A stretch of DNA of 64,000 bases from Butyricicoccus_A sp963620595 (GTDB lineage: Bacteria; Bacillota; Clostridia; Oscillospirales; Butyricicoccaceae): NCBI GenBank assembly GCA_963620595.1, contig CAVFAY010000001.1, positions 1 to 64,000 on the forward strand. Direction: 5' to 3'. The notes under the pieces were generated by a model. The model was not told where the DNA came from, made no database searches, and saw only the letters and a list, made by a program, of their open reading frames with translations. The translations under genes were made by a program, and so were the position numbers. The stretch's first letter is position 1. Every line of letters begins with the position of its first letter. This document shows positions 16,949 through 25,170 of the stretch, piece by piece.

Positions 16949-17083
16949 GTGCTGTATATAGTTATGCTTTTGATGATCGGATTGCAGTTGAAAATGAGCA
17001 TGGCGTACTTTGTAGTATTGAGGATCACTGCGGCAATTGAGTTTTTCAAGGCCGGAGTTGATCTTGCAAAAAAATTGAAATGA
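16949..17083 (+). CDS. Small hydrophobic protein
   Basis: 44 aa from a GTG preceded by AAGGAGG (VLYIVMLLMIGLQLKMSMAY). One membrane-like helix followed by a short basic amphipathic tail ending LAKKLK. It resembles phage-encoded small membrane proteins (holin-like or superinfection type). No further assignment. Confidence 0.55.
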   Translation: MLYIVMLLMIGLQLKMSMAYFVVLRITAAIEFFKAGVDLAKKLK

Positions 17084-17113
17084 AAGGAATTTGCTATAGA
17101 AGTTTCTGATGAA

Positions 17114-17311
17114 GTGTCGGATTCCCAAGCAGAAGAGTGGGCGATAGATGAAGTGATGTACAATTTGTTAGGAAAATATGCAACAGGGAAAGAAGTTGTG
17201 TTGCGAGATGAATTTGTAGATACGAAGCTTGTACACAGAGAGGAAGTGAAACAGTGTGGGACATTTAATCAGAATCAAAAATCGGAACGAATACATCCGA
17301 GATATATATGA
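17114..17311 (+). CDS. Small hypothetical protein, start uncertain
   Basis: 65 aa if the GTG at 17114 is used (MSDSQAEEWAIDEVMYNLLG); the frame is open back to 17084 without a better start. Acidic first half, mixed second half. The last 55 bases overlap the next small gene in another frame, so the true end or the start of the next gene may differ. Confidence 0.4.
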   Translation: MSDSQAEEWAIDEVMYNLLGKYATGKEVVLRDEFVDTKLVHREEVKQCGTFNQNQKSERIHPRYI

Positions 17312-17381
17312 TCTTGCGGAAGGAATCAGACCGTATGAAATGAAGCTGTGGATTTTCTGCAAAACGAATATAGTGCACTGA
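17256..17381 (+). CDS. Small hypothetical protein
   Basis: 41 aa from a GTG with AGAGGAAG about ten bases upstream (MGHLIRIKNRNEYIRDIYDL, then AEGIRPYEMKLWIFCK). The composition is more protein-like than the overlapping frame. Part of the tiny-gene run. Confidence 0.4.
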   Translation: MGHLIRIKNRNEYIRDIYDLAEGIRPYEMKLWIFCKTNIVH

Positions 17382-17419
17382 GAAAAGAACTCGATGCACT
17401 GGAGAAAGAGTACGAACAA
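17348..17419 (+). pseudogene. Coiled-coil small gene cut by a palindrome
   Basis: A GTG frame reads MDFLQNEYSALRKELDALEK and continues EYEQL, a heptad coiled coil; then the frame enters the hairpin at 17420 and an unrelated sequence before joining the next gene in frame. The original gene appears to have been broken at that point. Confidence 0.45.
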
Positions 17420-17457
17420 TTGACACTCCCCCTGCCTTTAGGCATGGGGAATGTCAA
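17420..17457. repeat. 38-nt palindrome resembling an IS200/IS605-family end
   Basis: TTGACA (17420-17425) pairs with TGTCAA (17452-17457), TCCCC with GGGGA, TGCC with GGCA around a TTTA loop, leaving two single mismatches. Subterminal hairpins with a GGCATGGGGA arm are typical of IS200/IS605-group ends. No transposase or TnpB gene accompanies it. Confidence 0.6.
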
Positions 17458-17488
17458 GCAAATGTGGTCTAGCAGAAACGGAGGAAGA

Positions 17489-17695
17489 ATGAAGGATTTA
17501 GAAAAAATTACAGAGGAATGCAAAAAGAAATTGAGAGCTATCAATATCCCTTTTGACGAGGAAATGACGGTAATTGCACAGCATGTTGGCAACAATACTT
17601 GGGGGCAATACAATAAGACGAGAAAGACAATAAAGGTAGAACCTTTGAGGAACGACTGTATGTTAAGACATAGCTATAAAAAAGAATCGCCGTGA
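17489..17695 (+). CDS. Truncated SprT-like protein
   Basis: 68 aa from the ATG at 17489, with GGAGG before it (MKDLEKITEECKKKLRAINI). The beginning (ECKKKLRAINIPF) and the motif NNTWGQYNKTRKTIKV match the N-terminal part of phage SprT-like zinc metalloprotease-fold proteins, where NxRAxxRWGQC is followed by an Ile/Glu strand. The family then has HExxH about 30 residues later; here the protein ends before it, so the metal site is missing. It is a broken relic or a short non-catalytic derivative. A terminator overlaps the stop. Confidence 0.55.
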   Translation: MKDLEKITEECKKKLRAINIPFDEEMTVIAQHVGNNTWGQYNKTRKTIKVEPLRNDCMLRHSYKKESP

Positions 17696-17708
17696 AGCGA
17701 TTCTTTTT
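17682..17708. terminator. Bidirectional terminator
   Basis: AAGAATCGC (17682-17690) pairs with GCGATTCTT (17696-17704); A-run before and T-run after allow termination of both the plus-strand small gene and the minus-strand zinc-ribbon gene. The stop codon at 17693-17695 is in the loop. Confidence 0.75.
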
Positions 17709-17713
17709 ATCAT

Positions 17714-18183
17714 TTAAAAATTAGCCTTGCAATGATTACAGTGGTAAGTCTTTCCGATTTTAGAGCTTGCTAATCCAAAAGCTCCAATAGATAACAATTT
17801 GCTGCCGGTGCCAATTTTCGACAAGTTAGTAGAGTTACAAAACGGACAATGAGGTTTTCGGCTTCTCGTTCCCGTCTTTGTTTTGCATCCGCTCTCATTT
17901 TTTCTAATGGTGTCAGTCTTCTAATAATATCATTAAATGTAGCATTGCCACAGTTCGCGCATTCTGCGGCTACAAACGGGTTGACGATAATAGGATTGAA
18001 TTCTGTACAGCCGCATTTTTTGCACTTATATTTTTTGGCGAATTCTATTGTCTCTGGTTCTTTTTTGATATTTGCTAGTTCTGCTTGTTCTTTGATAACA
18101 TCAATTGGACAGCCGCAATTCGGACAATATTCTGCGTGCTCCGAAAATTCTTTACCGCATTCCGTGCATGTAACCAGTGCCAT
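17714..18183 (-). pseudogene. Double zinc-ribbon protein, frameshifted (copy 1)
   Basis: Starts MALVTCTECGKEFSEHAEYC, with CxxC pairs of an N-terminal zinc ribbon, then a second CKKCGC/CANC ribbon. Near 17850 the frame is lost: by comparison with the neighbouring paralogue the sequence should continue PHCPFCNSTNLSKIGTGSKL to a final HCNHCKANF and stop at 17714-17716, but one base is missing in GAAAACCTC. As it stands translation runs on to 17770 and loses the third and fourth Cys pairs. The family is small cytosolic zinc-ribbon proteins of unknown role, common near phage and mobile DNA. Confidence 0.75.
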
Positions 18184-18195
18184 ATTATCACATCC

Positions 18196-18659
18196 TTAGA
18201 AGTTGGCTTTGCATTTATTGCAGTGATAGGTCTTGCCGATCTTTGACCCCGCCAATCCTAATGTGCCAACAGACAGCAATCTACTGCCCGCACCAATTTT
18301 TTTAAGGTTTGTAGAACCACAAATCGGGCAGTGTGGCATTCTGGATTCTCGCTCTTCTTGCATTTTGCGTTTTTCTACGGCGTATTCTTTGTCTGTTAAT
18401 CTACGAATTACAGAAGACGTTCCCTCGCAAGTGGAACATTTTCCACATAAGAACGGGCTTATTGTTATCAAATGGAATTCTGTTCCACCGCATTTTTCAC
18501 ATTTGAATTTTGTTGCATATTCCTGAACAACAGTTTCTTGCATAATTTTTTTTCTTCTTGCTGCTTTTTGATTACAGACATAGGACACCCGCAGTTCGGA
18601 CAGCAGTCTGCATGTTCAGAAAATTCTTTATTACATTCAGGACATTTTACTAGTGCCAT
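18196..18659 (-). pseudogene. Double zinc-ribbon protein, frameshifted (copy 2)
   Basis: Paralogue of the previous gene. The start (MALVKCPECNKEFSEHADCC) is in one frame; after the run of eight A near 18550 the homology continues in the next frame (ATKFKCEKCGGTEFHLITIS, then CPICGSTNLKKIG and CNKCKANF to 18196). Nine A would restore a single frame of about 155 residues. Such homopolymer indels can be true mutations, phase-variable slippage or assembly errors. Confidence 0.75.
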
Positions 18660-18701
18660 ATTATCACATCCTTTTGTGTATTATATCATGATACGTCATT
18701 T

Positions 18702-20100
18702 AAATCAATAGGTACTTTTATTTCTGATATACAAAAGTTAAATGGTGCATTTGGTGATTTAAAGAAAGTTGAAGCAGCAGCACAAGTTCTGCAAGGTATT
18801 CCGGATATATTCAAAAAACTTGCTATTTCTAAGTCTGGTTTAACGGGAGAAGCCGCAGCCGCAGCCGCCAATGTAGCAGGATTAGCCGCCGCCGAAACCG
18901 GAGCTTCTGCCGCTACTGTAGGATTCGGAGCTGCATTGTCAGCAGCCGGAGCGGCAGCTAAAGCATTTCTTGTTTCTTTAGCAACTAATCCTGTTACATA
19001 TATTGTTGCTGCACTGGCCGCTGCGGCAGCCGTAGCATATAAAACAGCACATGCTTTTGATGATGCAGTAGAACAAGCGCAGAATTCTGCGTCAGAATAT
19101 CAGAGTTCTCAAACAGAATTGAGTTCATTGAATTCTGAACTTGACACTACCAATTCAAGAATCAAAGAAATCCAAGCGTCTGGTACAATCAGCTTAACGG
19201 ATGAAGCCGAACTTTCAAAATTGAAAGCTCAACGAACCGAATTAGAGCAACAAATTGCGCTGCAAAAACAGCTCAATAAAGGTAAACAACAAACCGCTGC
19301 TAGAGATGCGACAAAAGTTCTTACAGATAAAGATATTAAAGATACGTCTTGGGATGCGCTTAAAAGCTTGGGCGGATTGCACTCTCCTCATCAGGGAGCC
19401 GTAAAAGTAGATGTACTAGAGAGTGCTAAATCCGATCTATCTAAACTACAAGAGCTGCAAAGCAAAAAAAGATCTTGAAAGTAAATTATTACAAGCAGAT
19501 TATGGTAGTGCAGGCTATAAATCTATTAGTAATGAACTGCAAAAGAATCAGAAAGCTATTGACAAATATTCCGAATCGTTATCCGAAAAAACTACAACGA
19601 TTCAAGATCAATACGATACTCTTTTTTCTGCTTATCAAGATGGTAGTTTAAGTTCCAGTCAAATTAAAACCATGAGAGAAGCATATCAGGTATTGTCTGA
19701 TATTGGTTCTGTCAACATGACTGGAACAGGAAAATCTCTTAACGCTTTAAATACTTTCTTCTCTTCTTCGATGGGTCATAGTGGTATCCAAGATTATTTG
19801 ACGAGAGTTGCAGCATCCGGTGGAGACGTAAACAAAGCATTAAAGAACCTTGGATTGTCTTTATCTGATCTTGGGCTAAAAAACAACGCCAGCGGAGCAG
19901 AAGCTCTGTCTCGATACTTTAAAGATCTTGCTAAGTCTGCCGAAGAAGCTTCCGGTTCAATTCAAAAAGTTGATGGTTCCTTTTCTGGTATTGCAACCGC
20001 TTTTGAATCTCAAAACGGTGGAGATAACCTTGACTCCTTCTTGGATTTCTTGAGTCAAGCAAATCAGTTGAAGAAAGCTGGCAAGACTGGCACAGATGAG
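18702..20100 (+). pseudogene. Phage tail tape-measure protein fragment
   Basis: No start is present; the coding frame enters from a junction near 18700 (GTFISDIQKLNGAFGDLKKV). It has an Ala/Gly-rich hydrophobic stretch (AFLVSLATNPVTYIVAALAA) followed by long coiled coils with Gln/Ser/Lys-rich heptads, the usual look of a tape-measure protein. A one-base insertion in a run of A near 19465 shifts the frame, after which it continues (KKDLESKLLQADYGSAGYKS) to LKKAGKTGTDE at about 20100, where it stops abruptly at the AEC transporter junction. About 465 residues remain of a protein usually much longer. Confidence 0.75.
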
Positions 20101-20301
20101 TTTTTTGTCCGGTGCAGTTTGAGCTGCATGATGATATATGTTGTAAAACATCATGACAGGGAAGAAAACGCGGAATACCATCTGGTTCAGTCGGCGCATA
20201 AATGGTTCATCTACAATACCGGCCATGCGTACCAAATATCCAAACGAGATATAGCAAAGAAACGGAACGACGGCATTGATGGCAATAAGAATATTATCCA
20301 T
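20101..20301 (-). pseudogene. AEC family transporter, N-terminal fragment
   Basis: The first 67 or so residues (MDNILIAINAVVPFLCYISF, GYLVRMAGIVDEPFMRRLNQ, MVFRVFFPVMMFYNIYHH) match the start of auxin-efflux-carrier-type transporters: a first membrane helix, the G-Y-hydrophobic-R loop and the F-P-hydrophobic second helix. At about 20100 the frame passes into antisense tape-measure sequence and ends at 19957. The other eight helices are lost. The start is six bases from the rsmE stop, so it was probably the second gene of an rsmE operon. Confidence 0.75.
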
Positions 20302-20307
20302 GCAGCA

Positions 20308-21054
20308 TCATTCTAGGTTTCCTGTCAGTGTCATAACAGCAGAAAGAGCAGCCAGCGGGGCTGTTTCACAGCGGAGAATACGCGGGCCTAAACCGACTGT
20401 CTTTGCACCCGCCTGTTCAGCGGTCTGCGCTTCTTCGGCGGCAAATCCGCCTTCTGAACCGGTCACAATCGCAACTTTTTTGCAATCACCGGTGCGCTTT
20501 GCAGGCAGTTCTTCGAGCAGAGAACGCAGAGATTTTCCGCCGCATTCGTAGAAGAATAGAACGAGGTCATACTGTGCCCAATCGGCACAAACAGCAGCAA
20601 AGTTTTTTAGAGGCATACATACCTGCGGTAAAATACCTCTGCCGCACTGCTTGGCAGCTTCTGCGGCAATACGGTTATAACGGGTATTTTTCTGTTCTTC
20701 TTTTTTGGGGGCAGCAACGCAATATCGACTGAAAAATGGAATAAAGCGGGTGCAGCCCAGTTCGACACCGTGCTGAATAATTTCTTCCAATTTATCCTGC
20801 TTAGGGTATCCGGCGTATAGCGTAACATCTATATTTGGCTCCGCTGTGCTTGGGTATCCCTCTTCCACAGAAAATTCGACAGCATCTTCTGAAAATCTTG
20901 TAATCTGCGCGGTATATTCGATGGCATTTCCATCGCACAGAATGACGGTTTCACCGATTTTTGCCCGCATGACACGGGATAAGTGATGTGCATCTTTTCC
21001 GCGTAGAAAGGCAATTCCATCGGCAATTTCGGTTGTAAAATAACGGTGCGGCAT
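20308..21054 (-). CDS. rsmE: 16S rRNA (uracil-1498-N3)-methyltransferase
   Basis: 248 aa from the ATG at 21054 (MPHRYF), eight bases after AAGGAG; the in-frame GTG at 21063 overlaps that site and is less likely. RsmE methylates U1498 in the decoding region of 16S rRNA using SAM. Visible family features: an N-terminal PUA-like domain (HHLSRVMRAKIGE), the SPOUT knot with TGSEGGF, and the C-terminal LGPRILRCETAPLAAL motif. Length is normal. An AEC transporter remnant follows. Confidence 0.95.
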   Translation of the reverse strand: MPHRYFTTEIADGIAFLRGKDAHHLSRVMRAKIGETVILCDGNAIEYTAQITRFSEDAVEFSVEEGYPSTAEPNIDVTLYAGYPKQDKLEEIIQHGVELGCTRFIPFFSRYCVAAPKKEEQKNTRYNRIAAEAAKQCGRGILPQVCMPLKNFAAVCADWAQYDLVLFFYECGGKSLRSLLEELPAKRTGDCKKVAIVTGSEGGFAAEEAQTAEQAGAKTVGLGPRILRCETAPLAALSAVMTLTGNLE

Positions 21055-21185
21055 AGGTTCCACTCCTTTTTGTTTGTATCAAAGAATCTCTTATAAACCA
21101 TAGCATATTTTGCGTGTTCATGCAATTGCATGCGCTAAGAAAAAGCTGATTTTGTCGTTTTTTCGTGGAAAATAATAGCAAGATA

Positions 21186-21194
21186 TGCTATACT
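21186..21194 (+). promoter_or_regulatory. Extended -10 promoter for the YuiD-like gene
   Basis: TGC-TATACT at 21186-21194 is an extended -10 element about 40 bases before the ATG at 21235; no strong -35 is seen. Confidence 0.5.
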
Positions 21195-21234
21195 TTCCAG
21201 TGGACAAAAAAGAACCAAGGAGAATGGAAATAAC

Positions 21235-21693
21235 ATGGAATATGTGATGGGATTGATAACAAATAAGGTTTTGATTTCTGCAATTGCGGCATGGTTTGTT
21301 GCGCAGGGATCGAAGATTCTGATTGACATGATAAAGGGAACATTTACGCTCAAACGGCTGTCGGGTGGCGGCGGAATGCCAAGTGCGCATTCCGCAACAG
21401 TGATCGGATTAACAACGGCGACAGCTATTGTCTATGGCACAGGTGGATTTGAATTCCCGATGGCATTATTCTTTGCCATTATCGTCATGTATGATGCAGT
21501 TGGCGTTCGTTTGGAAACCGGAAAAGAAGCGAAAGCGCTCAATCAACTGCGCCGTCGTGACTTGGAAGAACATAAACGACCGGTTATGGAACAGGAATTG
21601 GAAGAAAAAATGGGACATACGATATCGGAGATTCTTGCGGGCATCGTTGTAGGTATTGTCATTGCGATACTGATTTGTCATATTATTCCATAA
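21235..21693 (+). CDS. DUF212 / YuiD family membrane protein (divergent PAP2)
   Basis: 152 aa, ATG with AAGGAG upstream. Matches the YuiD/DUF212 family: an N-terminal helix (LISAIAAWFVAQGSKILIDM), the hallmark GGMPSAHSA, a middle VMYDAVGVRLETGKEAK and a C-terminal double-helix with GHTISEILAGIVVGI. The S-A-H and G-H-T elements correspond to the acid phosphatase/PAP2 signature, so it is probably an integral membrane phosphatase of lipid or isoprenoid phosphates; the substrate is not established. Confidence 0.9.
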   Translation: MEYVMGLITNKVLISAIAAWFVAQGSKILIDMIKGTFTLKRLSGGGGMPSAHSATVIGLTTATAIVYGTGGFEFPMALFFAIIVMYDAVGVRLETGKEAKALNQLRRRDLEEHKRPVMEQELEEKMGHTISEILAGIVVGIVIAILICHIIP

Positions 21694-21702
21694 GAATAGC
21701 AA

Positions 21703-21732
21703 AAACGGACAGCACGCTGCTGTCCGTTTCCG
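21703..21732. terminator. Bidirectional terminator between convergent genes
   Basis: A perfect 11-bp stem (21703-21713 with 21719-21729), A-run before and T-run after, between the YuiD-like gene and the convergent EamA-like gene. Confidence 0.85.
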
Positions 21733-21733
21733 T

Positions 21734-22162
21734 CTATTTGTTGATGAAATATAAGCCAATCAAACAGATGACAATACCGATGATCTTGCTCCAACTGATA
21801 GCTTCATGATACAACAGCCAGCCGACGAAAATCAGAACACCAGCAACAAAGGCGCTTTGCACAATGGAAAGCGTACTGACCTGCCAGCCGACTTTGTACG
21901 CATAAATAAATCCGACTTCCAAACCGACAATACACAACCCCAGCAGAGCCGGTGCCCAATTGGATTTGCTGTATTCTGTCAGCAGATTGCCGTTTCGGTT
22001 GACAATAAAATACAAAATTGTGGAACAAATTGTTCCGACAAAATAAGTGATTGTCATCGAGGCAAACGGATCCATAGAACTGGGAATGCCTTTGGCGCAG
22101 ACCTGATAAAACGTGTTGGCAAGAACAATTATCGCCAGCGGCCAGATATAAGATACAACCAT
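21734..22162 (-). CDS. EamA/DMT-type small membrane transporter
   Basis: 142 aa from the ATG at 22162 (MVVSYIWPLAIIVLANTFYQ) with AGGAG eight bases upstream. Five hydrophobic helices; the pattern of the last two (VAGVLIFVGWLLYHEAISWSKIIGIVICLIGLYFI) is the repeat end typical of the drug/metabolite transporter (EamA) superfamily. At half the usual length it would have to work as a dimer, as SMR-like proteins do. Substrate unknown. Confidence 0.8.
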   Translation of the reverse strand: MVVSYIWPLAIIVLANTFYQVCAKGIPSSMDPFASMTITYFVGTICSTILYFIVNRNGNLLTEYSKSNWAPALLGLCIVGLEVGFIYAYKVGWQVSTLSIVQSAFVAGVLIFVGWLLYHEAISWSKIIGIVICLIGLYFINK

Positions 22163-22193
22163 AAATACCACTCCTGTAAATCAAAATAAAAAC

Positions 22194-22221
22194 GGCAGTT
22201 AGACTTTTTAGCCTAACTGCC
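22194..22221 (-). terminator. Terminator of the MoxR-VWA-LRR operon
   Basis: A 9-bp stem (GGCAGTTAG/CTAACTGCC, 22194-22202 with 22213-22221); reading on the minus strand it is followed by GTTTTTATTTT. It lies 58 bases after the MoxR stop. Confidence 0.8.
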
Positions 22222-22278
22222 GGTAGGTGCTCACCCATATATTTATATTATCAGAGTTAAATCGCTGCGTCAACAGTT

Positions 22279-23805
22279 TTATTCCAATACAGTCAAAAAG
22301 CTATGAATCTTTTTTATATCTCCAAGCAGTTCTTGCTTTTGCTTGCCGATCATCAATTCTTTGTTGCAGCGGGTATACGCTTCGCTGCCGTTTTGCCCGA
22401 TAAACCAAGTGCAGAAGAAATTGGTGTTCAGTTCCGTGACAAAGACAACCATTTCTTGACTTTTTCCAAAGGTTGTGGTCAAAAAAGCAAAGGCGTGCTC
22501 CAGCATGGCAGAGGCCTGCTCTGTTTGCGCGTCCATCTCTGCAACTGCCTGCTGGAATCGTTCAGAAATTTTGGCAAAACCATCTTCATTAGAGCGGACA
22601 GCTTCTGTGCGCAGCAGATTGGCATCAGTCTCTAGGGTTTGCGCGGTCTTCAAAATGGCGGCGGCTTCTTGACGATCAACAGCAGCGGCTTTCTGGCGGG
22701 AAGCCAGTTTTTCTCTCTGACGATTGGCTTCTTGGGATAGGAGCTGTACGAGATCGTCTTGCTCCAGACGCCGTTTGATGGACTTCAGACTTTCAAATAC
22801 TGTTGTGATTTGCATGTCCAAATAATATGACGCGGAAAATATACTCGTTAATTTTCCGATAAGCAAGCCGATGACACTCAAACGCTCATCGAATGGAGCA
22901 CTCTTGAGACGTTCTACAGCGGTTGCCGGCAGCTTGCCTGCGAGGATTTCCTCTACATGATAATCCGACTGATATTTTTTGAATAGATCATAATATGCGG
23001 CGAAATCCCGTGCAATTTTTGGATGCTGAATATACTCAAGAATGACGGATTCGTCTATTGGCAATTCCAATTTCTCGCAGGCCAAGAGAAACTGCGAGAG
23101 ATCTTCCCAACCGCGCGCGGTGACAAAAGCTTGTCCGTCTACGGTAGTCTCGAAGGTATAAAAGTGCTGCTTTTTGATGTCCAGATAAGACAAAATCGCA
23201 GGGTGCATTTGTCTGCGGTAGGCATATTGTTTCCAGACCGCGTAATCTTCCTGTACATCAATGCGCTTGAGTCGGTCGAGGGTGACAACATCAAAATCGC
23301 GAACCGATTTGTTGTATTCCGGTGGATTGCCTGCTGCAACGATGACCCAGCCGGGCGGAACTTGATGGCTACCAAACGACTTTCGTTGTAAAAATTGCAG
23401 CATGGTTGGTGCCAGCGTTTCGGATACACAGTTGATCTCATCAATAAACAGAATACCCTCTTGCAGACCGGTTTCTTCGATTTTGTCGTAAACCGATGCA
23501 ATAATTTCACTCATAGTGTATTCTGTAATGGTCATTTCTTTGCTGCCATACTTGCGTTTGGTCAGATAGGGGAGACCGATAGCGCTCTGGCGGGTGTGGT
23601 GGGTAATGGTGTACGAAACGAGGCTGATACCGCATTCGCTGGCAGCCTGCTCCATAATAGCCGTTTTGCCGATGCCCGGAGGTCCCATCAGCAGAATCGG
23701 ACGCTGATGCACGGACGGAATGAGATACTGTCCGTCTTCATCTTTTGCCAAATACGCTTTTACAGTACGAATAATTTCTTGCTTTGCTCGCAAAATGTTC
23801 ATCAT
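22279..23805 (-). CDS. MoxR-family AAA+ ATPase
   Basis: 508 aa. Walker A GPPGIGKT at residues 41-48, Walker B ILFIDEIN near 120, sensor ILE-type VIVAAGNPPEYNKSV and the RLKRIDV arginine segment place it in the MoxR branch. Beyond residue 300 it carries an unusual extension with a long coiled coil (RLEQDDLVQLLSQEANRQRE and further Gln/Ala/Glu-rich helices) of about 190 residues. MoxR ATPases act as chaperones together with VWA proteins; here the VWA gene ends 3 bases upstream, so the two form a coupled pair. Confidence 0.9.
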   Translation of the reverse strand: MMNILRAKQEIIRTVKAYLAKDEDGQYLIPSVHQRPILLMGPPGIGKTAIMEQAASECGISLVSYTITHHTRQSAIGLPYLTKRKYGSKEMTITEYTMSEIIASVYDKIEETGLQEGILFIDEINCVSETLAPTMLQFLQRKSFGSHQVPPGWVIVAAGNPPEYNKSVRDFDVVTLDRLKRIDVQEDYAVWKQYAYRRQMHPAILSYLDIKKQHFYTFETTVDGQAFVTARGWEDLSQFLLACEKLELPIDESVILEYIQHPKIARDFAAYYDLFKKYQSDYHVEEILAGKLPATAVERLKSAPFDERLSVIGLLIGKLTSIFSASYYLDMQITTVFESLKSIKRRLEQDDLVQLLSQEANRQREKLASRQKAAAVDRQEAAAILKTAQTLETDANLLRTEAVRSNEDGFAKISERFQQAVAEMDAQTEQASAMLEHAFAFLTTTFGKSQEMVVFVTELNTNFFCTWFIGQNGSEAYTRCNKELMIGKQKQELLGDIKKIHSFLTVLE

Positions 23806-23808
23806 AGA

Positions 23809-25152
23809 TTACCTTCTTGTCAGGTCAGATTCGCTTAAAATCAGTTTCATTGCCCATGGTGGGACTAGATGTTCTGCATAAGTGTTGTCGAAAAATAGAA
23901 ATGCGACATCATACGGCGGACGTTTTTTTGGATACACGCCCACGCCGTCAGTGAAAAACAACAGCCCTTGCAGCTGCAAAAGCTCGCCGTGCTGCTGCAA
24001 TTGCTCAATATAATCAAACACAGGGCGAAAGTCTGTATCGCCGTTGCCGCTGACATCAAACTGTTGCAGCATATCATGAAAATGCTGGGTATCTGTAATT
24101 TTGATGTCGGATTGAATGCCTGCGTCACATTGAATGATGTGGACGTTGACGGAACGGAAAAAACTGTTGCTGTCCAATAAAATCGTAACAGTTTCTTCCA
24201 AAAACTGTTTGACGAGTTCTCCGCTGCATGAACCGGAGGTATCAATCGCAATGACAAAATCGCGAATTTTTTTGGATTCCCGATATTCCAATTCTTCCAG
24301 CATCGGCATGTTGTGGTACAGCTGCATACTGTAGTTATAGAAACCGTAATCAAAGCTGTCCGGATCCACGCGGACTTCTTCGCGCGTCACAGCAAATCTG
24401 CGCAAAAATGAACGATAATCATATCGCTGCCGATTTTCAATTTGCAGCTGTTGGCGCAAATTTCCTGCCATCAGACTGATGTCGCGCTGAATGGTTTCCA
24501 TAGAAGTCTGTGTTTTTTGGCTGATGTCCTGCCATTTTTGTTCTACTTCGTCTTTATCCGGTGGTGGAGGTGTATCGTCCTCTGAGCTGTCACTGCCCGT
24601 CTGTTGCGGCCGCTCTTTGTCATCCTGCAATTCTTCCCAAAAATGATGGTCATCTACGGTAAATTCCCGTCGCATGCCGATTTTTTGACTATATGTCATC
24701 TTGATAAGTACAGCATAAATCTGCTCGGCATTAAAAACCGAAACAGACAGAGAATCATAATATTTCTGTCTGTGATCCGTGACCAGCCGCTGCACGCACG
24801 AATATGTCATCGAATCAATCACGGATTCTACGGCAATATCACAGGCGAGATTCCAATCCTCTGGATCACGCTGCTCTGCCTGCGTCATATGACGGAAAAT
24901 ACAATGCAGAATCATATGTAAATACATGCGGTTGACTGCAACGGGATCATCTTCATAGCTGTGAATCAAATAATTAGGATTGTAAAACAGGTGTACACCG
25001 TCTGTCGCAATGGTGCGGGTCTGTAGATTCAAATCATAGCTGAGAGCGGAGAGCGCCAAGTCAAGATACCGCATCGAAAGATATAGCTCACTGCGGCATA
25101 GAGACAGAATGCGTGTACCGATCTGAATCAGCTCTTGATGTAACGGATTCAT
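23809..25152 (-). CDS. VWA-like metallopeptidase-type protein (DUF2201)
   Basis: 447 aa from the ATG at 25152, seven bases after AAGGAGG. The N-terminal half is the DUF2201 zincin-like part (NRMYLHMILHCIFRHM; NLACDIAVESVID), in which HCIFRH occupies the place of the metal motif. The middle is a Pro/Asp/Glu-rich linker. The C-terminal half is a VWA-like domain with the MIDAS motif AIDTSGSCSG and later GNGDTDFRPVF and FFTDGVG. The pair with MoxR is a known arrangement in which the ATPase remodels or loads metal into target complexes. Client unknown. Confidence 0.88.
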   Translation of the reverse strand: MNPLHQELIQIGTRILSLCRSELYLSMRYLDLALSALSYDLNLQTRTIATDGVHLFYNPNYLIHSYEDDPVAVNRMYLHMILHCIFRHMTQAEQRDPEDWNLACDIAVESVIDSMTYSCVQRLVTDHRQKYYDSLSVSVFNAEQIYAVLIKMTYSQKIGMRREFTVDDHHFWEELQDDKERPQQTGSDSSEDDTPPPPDKDEVEQKWQDISQKTQTSMETIQRDISLMAGNLRQQLQIENRQRYDYRSFLRRFAVTREEVRVDPDSFDYGFYNYSMQLYHNMPMLEELEYRESKKIRDFVIAIDTSGSCSGELVKQFLEETVTILLDSNSFFRSVNVHIIQCDAGIQSDIKITDTQHFHDMLQQFDVSGNGDTDFRPVFDYIEQLQQHGELLQLQGLLFFTDGVGVYPKKRPPYDVAFLFFDNTYAEHLVPPWAMKLILSESDLTRR

Positions 25153-25170
25153 AGGCAAGCCTCCTTATCA

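Noticed and set aside
18196..18659. Programmed frameshifting or transcript slippage at the A8 run
   Set aside because: Possible, but the neighbouring paralogue is also broken at a different site, so decay or sequence error is the simpler reading.
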